Shown: positions 55,940 to 64,000 of the stretch, piece after piece
How positions within the stretch are numbered: the first letter of the stretch is position 1
Layout: each line of letters begins with the position of its first letter
Source of the DNA: Rhodamnia argentea
Lineage: Eukaryota > Streptophyta > Magnoliopsida > Myrtales > Myrtaceae
Length of the DNA stretch: 64,000 bases
NCBI RefSeq assembly: GCF_020921035.1
Contig: NC_063152.1
Span: 16,258,001 to 16,322,000 of the forward strand
Reading direction: 5' to 3'
Position numbers and translations under genes: made by a program
Notes under the pieces: model-generated
Seen by the model: only the letters and a program-made list of their open reading frames with translations
The model's database searches: none
Told to the model about the DNA's origin: nothing

Positions 55940-56900
55940 CTACAATATAAATGGACAGACCCACGTAATAATGCTTTAGGCCATTATATAGTTCGGACCC
56001 ACGTAATAATGCCTGAGGTCGATATAACCCGTGTAATAACGCCTCGGGTTATTATCCCATGTTTAACGCCTTAGCATAAAATAATAAACAGAGCTCCACG
56101 TGATAACGCCTCAAGGTAAAAATAATAACAGAGCCCCGCGTCATAACATCTCAAGGTAAAATATGGTCTTATAAATACGAAACCTGTGTAATAATGCCTC
56201 GGGGTAAAATTCTGCACTCACGCTCAATTATTCCTCATAAAGACCATATTATAAAAATAATCTCTCAATCGCTCAGCTGATACCACACAATCACATAAAA
56301 TCTCCCGATCGATCAATCTTAACGACGTCATCTTGTTAAACTTCCCGATTAGCAGATCGAGACCACACGATCTCACCAATTTTCTCTCATAAAAGATCGG
56401 GACCATACGATCTTTCTAATTTTTCTCAACCGCTCAATCGAGACCACTCGATTTAATTATACCGAAGAAATATTCAATCGGTACCACGTGATTCATTTAT
56501 ATTGAATAAATAATTAATCGGGACCACTCGATTAAATCACACTAGTGCAATTAGCCAATCGGGATCTCACGATTAATTTATGCTAATGTAATAATTAATC
56601 TACACCACGCGATCAAAATTATGCTAATGTGGCAATTAATATATATCGTACGATTAAAATTATGCTAACGTACAATTAATACGTACCACACAATTAAATT
56701 ATGCTCACATAGCAATTTATTGGAATCGTACAATTAAATTATCATAAAGTGACAATTAATCTCTACCACACGATTAATCTTTATAAGGCAAGATTCAATA
56801 TAAGCCGCACGATTAAAGTATCATAAAGTAGAATTCAATCATAGCCGTATGATCAACTAGCATAAAGCAACTTTCAATCTTGGCCATCCAATTCTACTCA
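55940..56900 (-). repeat. Hairpin motif arrays in the 3' LTR
   Basis: The reverse-strand counterparts of the arrays at 51820-52800. 55980-56210 holds about seven taataacGCCTcggg-like units; 56260-56860 holds about fourteen ATCGgGACCACtCGATTAA-like units. Copy number and order differ from copy 2. Confidence 0.65.
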
Positions 56901-58231
56901 TGAGGAACTATTCACTTCAAGATCACATGATTTTCTCTCTCTTCTCCTTTCAATTTTCGGCCAAGCACATTTCAAGTACCAATCCACCAAATTTTCATCA
57001 AAACTACTCAAATCTATCATCCATTAACATCCTAACCACCTAATCAAAGTTTATAAACTAACTTTACTTAAAAATCTAGCAAATCCTACGGTGAAGAGTT
57101 GAGAAAAATTTTGATCCAACGGCGGTTCCGGCGGCCCTCTCTCGGCCGGCTTTAACCACGGAAATCCGGCAACTCTGGGCAGCTCACGGTGGCGGCCAAG
57201 CTTCGGTGGTTCAAGGGGGTGGCCGGTGGTAGCTTGGTGAAAATCCGACGGTGGTGGTGGCGCTGAAGGGAGAATTCGGCCAAGTGAAGGGAGAGAGAGA
57301 GTAGTGAGAGAAATTAAGGCTAGTAATGAAGAAGATGGTGGAAAATTGATTATAATAGATTAGCATATTTTTGGGGTAGGATATTTTGGTCTTGTAAAGA
57401 TGAAGAGAGAGAAACTTGTGGGGTCCACCAATAATACACTTCAATTTGCTCTTGAATTGCAAAAAGGGCAAGTTGGTAATTTCCTTTACCAAAGGCTAGT
57501 CAAATTTTCGGCCAAGAGGGGTGAATGACCAAAATGCCCTTTGGCCAAAGTGAAGAAATGGATATTTTCCAAGGATAAATGAGTGTTTTCCCATTTTCAA
57601 TCCAAATTTTATTTCTCCGAACACTTTGGAGTGAATCGCAAAGTACCGTACTCCGGATGAGGTGACGTCCAAAATTTAATTATTGAAACCCCTGAAGGTC
57701 CTTCGTCTAATTTCGAAATCCGATTCGCAATCAATCTTAATCAATTGAAATTTCAGCGTATCTCAAACTAACAGGCGGATTTTAGGAGTTATGCGTATCG
57801 ACCCGTGATTAATATCACGTTTAAGAATTTCTTAAGCCATGGCGACTTTGGTTGTCATTTAATTGCGATGGTCAATCACTAGTCCCGATGGACATGATCG
57901 TTAGAAAATAATTTAGGGACGTTCGGAACTCACACGAGGTCAAACGGAATTACCCCCGATCCAAGCATAGGGCATTACCCAAATCATTCCTTAACCATTC
58001 TAGGATCGGCCTATATTGGTCCAAAATATTCCCTCGATAATTTTCATGGCCAAAGAGTCAATACGGGATTAAGTTCTTAGGTCAACGTACTTGATTTTCC
58101 TAGTTAGCCATTCTCATTTGGTTAGTTTGCTCAAGATGGACTAACTCTGAGTGAGATTTAGCTGAAATACATCAACGAGACATTTCATTCATTCAATGCT
58201 TCGAAAACGAGTCGGAATACAAGATGTTACA

Positions 58232-58244
58232 ATTCTTCCCCCTT
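58232..58244 (-). other. Polypurine tract
   Basis: AAGGGGGAAGAAT on the minus strand directly abuts the 3' LTR start, the position expected for the plus-strand primer. Confidence 0.85.
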
Positions 58245-58281
58245 ACAAAAATTTCGTCCTCGAAATTTATAACAAACTTAG

Positions 58282-59640
58282 CTACTCAAATAAATGGGGG
58301 TGCCGACGCCTCATCGTTTCTTCATTTTCCCAGGTTGCCCTTCCGTTCCATGGTGCTCCCATATCACCTTTACCAGTGGAATTGTCTTGTTCCTCGGAAC
58401 TTGTTCTTTTTCGTCTTCTATTCGCACCGGCCTCTCTACGTAAGATACTCGTTCATCTACTTCCACAACTTCATAATCCAGCACATGGGTTGGGTCCGGC
58501 TCGTACTTTCTCAACATGGATACGTGGAAACCATTATGAACTTGGGACAAGTTCGGTGGCAAGGCGAGTCAATAGGCTAAAGTCCCAATCCGTTCTAGGA
58601 TTTCAAATGGGCCTACGTATCTTGGACTCAATTTTCCTTTCTTTCCAAATTGAGATAAGCCTCGCATTGGTGATACCTTTAGGAAAACATGATCTCCCAC
58701 CTAGAATTCCAAAGGTGTACGTCGTCTATCCGCATAACTCTTTTGACGACTTTGAGCAGTCTTAAGTCTTTCTCTGATTACTTTCACTGCTTCGACGGAT
58801 TCTTGAACTAGCTCTGGTCCCGTTATACTCATCTCGCCAACTTCATCCCAACATATCGGAGTTCTACAAGCTCCGCCGCACAACGCCTCAAACGGTGCCA
58901 TTTCGATACTTTGCTGGAAGCTGTTGTTGTAGGCGAACTCAACCAAATGTAATTGTTCCTCCCAACCTCCTTTAAAATCTATCACGCATGCCCGCAACAT
59001 GTCCTCGAGTGTCTATATCGTCCTCTTCGATTGTCCATCTCTCTGCGGGTGATAGGCGGTGCTATACTGCACTTTGATCCCCATAGCATTCTCAAGGCTC
59101 TTCCAAAAAGTTGTGGTAAACTTGGGATCTCTATCCAAAGTAATTGTTACGGGAACTCCATGCAATCGAACTATCTAGCGCATATACAACTTGGCGTACT
59201 TTTCCATTGCGAAGTCCTTTCGCACTGTAAGAAAATGTGCAGACTTTGTCAATCTGTCGACAACCACCCAAATCGAATTGTGCCCTCTTTGGCTCCTCGG
59301 TAATCCCATAACAAAATCCATGGCAATGTGCTTCCATTTCCACTCGGGAATCTCTAGCGGTTGAAGTAATCCTCCAGGCTTGCAATGTTTTGCCTTTACT
59401 TGTTGGCACGTCAAACATTTAGCCACATGCTTGGCCACGTCCACTTTCATTCCATTCCACCAGTAATGCTAACATAGATTTTGATACATTTTGGTGCTAC
59501 CTGGATGCACACTGTAGTTACTACAATGAGCTTTTGATAGAATCTTTTCCTTAAGCTCCTCATCATTAGGGACACACAGACGTCCACGGAACTTTAAAAT
59601 TCCATCCTTGCTTACTTGGAATTCAGGTTTCCTCTTGGTT
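58282..59640 (-). pseudogene. Gypsy integrase with chromodomain-like tail
   Basis: Zinc-binding residues are visible in HCSNYSVHPG.TKMYQN (HH) and CLTCQQVK (CC). The core has MDFVMGLP (first Asp) and LDRDPKF (second Asp). The third catalytic residue is Lys instead of Glu ([13 protein letters not shown]), followed at once by a stop. The GPY-like part (YVGPFEILERIG.LAYRLALP) and FHVSMLRKY follow. A one-base shift breaks the chromodomain-like end (KVIWEHHGTE, then ATWENEETM and HLFE with a stop at 58282 in another frame). At least four stops. Inactive. Confidence 0.85.
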
Positions 59641-59681
59641 GTATCCATCCCTAAAATTTTCTAAACGTCAAAATCCGTGGA

Positions 59682-60092
59682 CTACAACGCCTTAATCCTC
59701 ACCCGAGTCTCGGGGTCAATCCTCAAGGTTGCCGACAAACTTGAGAGGTGATAAACTTCAAATTTAAACTCCGAATCCCTTAATTCTTCAAGTAAATTCC
59801 ACTTTTTAGTCATCAAATGCGCGATGCTCAACTTCTGACTAAGAGCATCCGCTACTTTATTAGCCTTTCCAGGGTGATATAAAATATCACAATCGTAGTC
59901 CTTCAACAATTCCATCCAACGACGCTGCCTCATATTAAGTTCTTTACGGGAGAATAAGTACTTCGGACTACGATGGTCCGTGTAGATTTGAAACTTTTCT
60001 CCCCACAAATAATGCCTCCAAATCTTCAGCGCAAAAGCAATCGTCGCAAGCTCTAAATCGTGCGTTGGGTAGTTCAGCTCATGAGGCCTCAA
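59682..60092 (-). pseudogene. Gypsy RNase H
   Basis: A 136-codon open block with [35 protein letters not shown] and [15 protein letters not shown], the typical Ty3/gypsy RNase H motifs including the catalytic Asp/Glu positions. It is separated from the RT only by TGA at 60093-60095 in place of Arg ([17 protein letters not shown]). Confidence 0.85.
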
Positions 60093-60095
60093 TTG

Positions 60096-61000
60096 TCACG
60101 ATGCATATGCAACAACTCTGCCACGCTGCATTAGTACGCATCCTAGTCCTTTTAGCGAAGCATCGCTATATATCTCAAATCTTCCAAGACCAGATGGTAT
60201 CATCAGAGCTGGTGCTATCGTCAACCCGTGCTTAAGTTCTTGAAAACTTCTTTCGCACTTATCTATCCATTCAAAGTGAGTTTCCTTCTTCGTCACCTGC
60301 GTCAACGAAATAGATATTGAAGAGAACTTTTCTATAAATCGTCTATAATATCCCGCCATACCTAGAAAACTTCGAACCTCCGTGATCGATGTAGGTCTTG
60401 GCCAATTCACAACAGTTTCAATCTTCACCGGGTCTACCGAGATTCCTCTCCTAGAGATGATATGTCCAAGAAATACTACCCGATCGAGCCAAAACTCACA
60501 TTTGCTAAACTTAGCATAAAGATAATGTTCTCTTAAGGTCCGTAGAACAGTACTCGGATGACATTCATGTTCGTCCGGGCTTTTCGAGTATACCAATATA
60601 TCATCGATAAATACGATGACAAACCGATCGGAGAATTCTCTAAACACTCGACGCATCATATCCACAAAGGTAGCTGGGGCATTTGTCAGCCCAAACGGTA
60701 TAACCGTAAACTCATAATGCCCATATCTGGTATGGAAAACGGTCTTGAGTATGTCCTCTTTCTTAATTCTCAACCGATGGTAGCCTGTTCTCAAGACAAT
60801 CTTGGAAAATACCGCAGCCCCTTGCAGTTGATCAAATAAGTCATTTATCCTTGGCAACGGATACTTGTTCTTAATGGTTAATTGATTCAACCGCCGATAA
60901 TCAATACATAGCGGCAATGACCAGTCCTTCTTCCTCACAAACAGCATTGGCGCTCCCCACGGCGATGCACTAGGGTGGATAAATCATTTATCCAGCAATT
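60096..61000 (-). pseudogene. Gypsy reverse transcriptase
   Basis: Motifs in order: [40 protein letters not shown], motif [26 protein letters not shown], motif [30 protein letters not shown]. The first catalytic Asp (normally FSKIDLRSGYH) is Val here; the DD of motif C remains. Upstream, LLDK is followed by a TGA where Gly is usual, splitting RT from the protease linker. Cannot be active. Confidence 0.9.
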
Positions 61001-61700
61001 CTTGCATTTGGACCTTCAATTCCTTTAACTCTGATAGGGACATTACGTAGGGCGCCTTGGAGATCGGTTCTGTCTCTAGGGCTAACTCGATCACGAACTT
61101 CACTTCCCTTTCAGGTGGCAATCCCGGTAGTTCTTGAGAAAAGACATCGGGATAATTGCGCACCATGGCTATATCCTCTAGCCTCGGTCCTTCAACCGAC
61201 GAATCAACTACCACGGCTAGATACCCTTGGCATCCTTCATTTAATAGTTTAGTCACTTCCATCAATGAGATTAAGGGAATCGAGATTCCCCCTCGACTTC
61301 CCACAAACTCAAATCTAGGATAACCAATCGAATTAAATTGGATCACCCTGCTACCGCAGTAAAAAACAGCCATTTGTTTTCCCAACCAATCCATTCCAAT
61401 TATAACATCATAATCATGCATGGTCAAAATTGTCGGGTCTATTAATTCTTCTCTACCACCAATGACTATCTTACATCCTAAACACCCTAATATAACCAAT
61501 ACTTTGTCATTTAAGGGTATAGTTACGTGTAGCATTACTTCTAGCAGTTTTGATCAACCCTGACTAACTCCACAAATTGCACAATTACAAAAGAATGCAA
61601 CGCTCCAGGATCAAAAAAAGCATAAGCAACATGATCACATAAGGAGACCATACCTATGATCATGCCGGGAGCATTCTTTGCCTCATTGTGCACTACCGCA
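61001..61700 (-). pseudogene. Gypsy aspartic protease and linker to RT
   Basis: The active-site region reads AYAFFDPGALHSFV (normally a D-x-G-A-S/T-H motif) around 61590-61640. After a frame change near 61545 come LGCKIVIGG, MHDYDVIIGMDWLG, the second conserved block, then DVFSQELPGLPPEREVKFVIEL and the pre-RT linker. Confidence 0.8.
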
Positions 61701-62834
61701 TATACTCTCCCTTGCATTGGCGGTCTATTTCGATTATTCTGCGGAGCGGCTCCGATTTGAAGTCTTGCCTGCGGTCGTTGGGGCTGAAATCGTGGTCCCG
61801 TGGCCTGCTTTGGGCAATTCCTTATTTGACGATCAAACTTGCCACATTTGAAGTACGCTCCAGTTATGTTCGGGCAAGGCCCATTTCCGTGCCTCCTTCC
61901 ATAAAGTCGGCAATTCCAGTTGGACCGTGACGCCGGTTTCCCATTATTTCTCCTGACCGGAGGGACGAAGCGCCGATTTCCCATCATAGGCCTCTTGCCA
62001 AACCGGCGATTGTCCCTAGCTGGCATGAACCGCGATCCGGATGCGACAGCCCTCTCTTTCATATCCCGTTCCACCATCTGACCCCGTTCATAAAGCTCAT
62101 CATAATCCCTCGGGTTCGGTAGGATCAACTATGAAGTTCCGGCTTCAATCCGTTCCAGAACCTTCTCGCTCTATCTAGAGGATTCTCCCCCATCCTTGGT
62201 GTATACTTTGACAATCATGAGAATTCAATCTCATGCTGATCGATAGTCATCTGATTCTGGCGGAGCTGCTGAAACTCCTACATCTTCTGCTCCCGAGCAT
62301 TTTCAAGAAGTACTTCCCATTGAAGACTTCAGCAAAGATGGTCTAATTCGGAACCATACCCTCAGGGAAAACTCTTCCCTTGATGGCCATCCACCAATCA
62401 TTGGCGGTATCCTACAAGCGATACACTGCCAGGGTCACTTTTTCCTCCTCTGTCCACCCCAGCACTTCAAATACTTTCTCCAGGTCCTCTATCCAATGAG
62501 GAGCAACTTCGGGATCACATTTCCCAGTGAATTTAGCTGGTTTCAACTTTAGAAACTGTTCCACCAACTGGTGCATTTGTCTATTTCCATTGTCATTTCC
62601 TTGGTTGACATTTACCCCATGAGCAGACGAAGCAATAGCAGCCTCAACGGCTTGGGCAATAGCAGCAGCTCGTTCTTGAGTCTGCCTACCCATCAGGTTT
62701 CCAATTTCCTCTAGAGCTCTAAGGACTCCATCCACTCTTGGGTCCTCCCTAACTGTTGTCCTTGAGCTAGAAGCTCCCCTAGAACCTCCTCTAGAACCTC
62801 CTCTGGAACCTCTACCTCGATTCTCCATTTTCAT
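61541..62834 (-). pseudogene. Gypsy gag with degenerate zinc knuckle
   Basis: The frame opens MKMENRGRGSRGGSRGGSRG, an Arg/Gly-rich start, and continues through LKPAKFTGKCDPEVAPHWIEDLEKVFEVL (the retrotransposon gag signature) to a stop at 62412. The region 62128-62411 is broken by frameshifts. Within 61541-62128, GAYFKCGKFDRQIRNCPK is the CCHC knuckle, in which one Cys and the His are lost. Together with the pol stops this shows long decay. Confidence 0.85.
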
Positions 62835-63167
62835 TAATTTTCACAACACCTGAATCAATATAATTCCATCAAGTAATTAGAGACCTAAGCCATCTACTCG
62901 AGTCTAGCGGTTCCACACTGCTTAATACGGTAATAAGCATAAAGCTAACAATCGTTCTACCAGAAAAACTCTAGGCATAACTAAGCAAAGCAACATTAAG
63001 CACCCAGTATGAATTCATTCAATTAAGCCAATCACGGGCGTATATTCAAATGCCATGCATAATGCGCTTGACCCTAGTAAATACCTAGGGTCTCTTTAGC
63101 CAACCATCCCAAAGTCATCTCTCCTTATCACTCAATATCTTATCCAAACTTGGATCGAGCTGACCTT

Positions 63168-63179
63168 GCTCTGATACCA
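63168..63179 (-). other. Primer-binding site of the gypsy element
   Basis: GCTCTGATACCA on the plus strand is TGGTATCAGAGC on the minus strand, a perfect match to the 3' end of plant initiator tRNA-Met. It sits 12 bases inside the 5' LTR edge (63192). Bases 62835-63167 are the untranslated leader between PBS and gag. Confidence 0.92.
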
Positions 63180-63191
63180 ATAAAATGGAGA

Positions 63192-64000
63192 TGTCACAAT
63201 CCGAACCCTACGAGCCCGCCAATATCCCCTCCGTCCACGCTTAAGTATAGTTCTCCAGGATCCAAAGGCTAACAAACTCATGCGGAAGTAGAAACTAAAC
63301 CCCGTATAAAAACAAATAACAACATCATAACTTGGGATGGTAAAAGTAAACTTATATACATATCCTCATATTCTTTACTGCTTCCTAAATCTAAGGCTTC
63401 AGAGGCCACTGTACAAGCTTATAACCACTTACAACAAAAAGATCTAGTGGTCGAAGCCTAACTTTCCTAAAAAAGAAAAACACTCAACAAAAGTTAAGAG
63501 GCCAACTAGCCTAGGCCCCATCCCCACTATCTTCAATCTCGGATCGTAAAGCTTCCTCCTTCTCCTCGTCAACCTTAGGTGATAGCTCTACATCCTCCGG
63601 CTCGACGATCTCCACATCCTCTTCTGGCATTGGGTCCTCTGGGCCGGACTTCGAATCCTCAAGGTCGTTGTCCGGGCTCGTCACTATACCGTCGGGAGGG
63701 GCAACTTAAGTGGGATCTCATTCCCCAACTCCATCATAGGGGATATCAAAACCCCTCAAAGGTCTCACTAGCATATCCCCATGGCGGTACATCTATGCCA
63801 AGTAAGTATGGGGCTTCCAAAAAAGCTCTCCTCCTTCCACCCGGATAGTGGTAGTGTACCTATAATACACTTTGTCTTCCCCCACCGAATATTCTATAAC
63901 TACCGTCTCCATGTCTCGGGGGATTCCAAATCTCCGAGGCGAATCATTCATTGTCGAGGCGGAGGGTCTGAAAAAGGGTAACCCACGATGGGGTGAGAAT
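63192..64000 (-). mobile_element. 5' LTR of the gypsy element (partial)
   Basis: On the minus strand the LTR ends GTAGGGTTCGGATTGTGACA at 63192. The remaining 2.5 kb or so should lie beyond the window. It is collinear with 54929-55740 of the 3' LTR and contains the fourth copy of the open frame. Confidence 0.9.
63511..63951 (-). pseudogene. LTR-embedded open frame, family G, copy 4 (5' LTR)
   Basis: Exactly 441 bp: MNDSPRRFGIPRDMETVV, VYYRYTTTIRVEGGELFWKP, YRHGDMLVRPLRGFDIPYDG, acidic tail (PEEDVEIVEPEDVELSP), ending DSGDGA. Three in-frame stops, each one transition from Trp or Gln: TAG before MYRHGD, TGA in GE-stop-DP, TAA shortly after. No frameshift against copies 2 and 3. Confidence 0.6.

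Larger units (their letters stand above)
54929..58231 (-). mobile_element. 3' LTR of the gypsy element, 3303 bp
   Basis: On the minus strand it begins TGTAACATCTTGTATTCC next to the polypurine tract and ends TTCGGGTCGTGATA (final CA decayed to TA). It carries the same hairpin arrays (about 55940-56900) and open frame (55248-55688) as the solo LTRs. Confidence 0.9.
54929..64000 (-). mobile_element. Gypsy (Tekay/Del-type chromovirus) element, family G, 5' LTR cut by window end
   Basis: Layout on the minus strand: 5' LTR (64000+ to 63192), PBS (63179-63168), gag (from 62834), protease, RT, RNase H, integrase with chromodomain remnant (stop at 58282), polypurine tract (58244-58232), 3' LTR (58231-54929). 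The internal region is 4,960 bp. The integrase tail (FHVSMLRKYEPDPTHVL, RNKTIPLVKVIW) and the long LTRs fit the Tekay/Del clade. It is inserted in the copia integrase; GTTAC at 54924-54928 is the expected left TSD. Over about 250 bp aligned by eye, its two LTRs differ at roughly one base in seven, so the insertion is old. Confidence 0.9.

Noticed and set aside
58196..58765. 189-codon plus-strand open frame
   Set aside because: It is antisense to the gypsy integrase/chromodomain end and has no family resemblance of its own.
63168..63179. Possible tRNA gene fragment
   Set aside because: The tRNA-Met-like 12 bases are a retrotransposon primer-binding site at the expected place; no tRNA body is present.

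Overview
This is a plant nuclear window, almost certainly from a woody eudicot. It holds a decaying cluster of TIR-NBS-LRR (TNL) resistance genes embedded in LTR retrotransposons, solo LTRs, TRIM elements and small Mutator-like elements. The TNL exon structure (TIR / NB-ARC / short LRR exon / LRR exon / C-terminal C-JID-like exon) and the residue-level look of the TIR domains remind me of Myrtaceae such as Eucalyptus; that assignment is inference. No intact protein-coding gene was found. Every recognisable gene carries at least one stop, frameshift, lost catalytic residue or truncation.

Layout. 1-3.1 kb: a degraded DnaJ-type fragment (+) and a 2-oxoglutarate dioxygenase relic (-), the latter split in its intron by a 352-bp MULE. 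3.1-6.2 kb: a solo gypsy LTR (family G) with a perfect 5-bp target-site duplication (TSD). 6.2-10 kb: a patchwork of a TRIM, a second gypsy-type LTR end, and a copia (Sirevirus-like) LTR plus PBS plus gag relic. 10.5-41.5 kb: the TNL cluster, all on the minus strand. Copy A (16.1-22.5 kb) and copy C (33.5-41.5 kb) are whole five-exon genes, each with one nonsense codon. Copy B (26.0-26.7 kb) keeps only the last exon. Each copy drags the same roughly 2-kb downstream flank, and A and C also share an outer flank, so the original unit was about 12 kb. Later insertions decorate it: a TRIM at 11.5 kb, a GC-rich MULE at 12.5 kb, and a 964-bp solo LTR in the third intron of copy C. 41.5-47.2 kb: the region upstream of copy C, with a tandem duplication, a solo copia LTR and several palindromic W-box-like sites.

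47.2-64 kb: a nest. A minus-strand Sirevirus-like copia element (LTR stub, acidic coiled-coil ORF, RNase H/RT, integrase) was hit twice by gypsy family G. A solo LTR (50.4-53.8 kb, TSD GTATC) sits in the RT. A whole Tekay/Del-type chromovirus (from 54.9 kb, 5' LTR running off the window) sits in the integrase. The whole element shows gag, a protease, RT, RNase H, an integrase and a chromodomain remnant, with a clear PBS and polypurine tract, but its RT and integrase have each lost a catalytic residue.

The most unusual signal is inside the family-G LTR. All four copies carry the same open frame, about 146 codons, about 0.4 kb from the 3' end of the LTR. In three copies it is exactly 441 bp. 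It has many substitutions but no frameshift in any of the four copies, and nearly all its stops are explained by C-to-T decay. A related piece occurs in the different LTR at 7.3-8.0 kb. I know no named family for this protein. The same LTRs also carry dense arrays of two short hairpin motifs.
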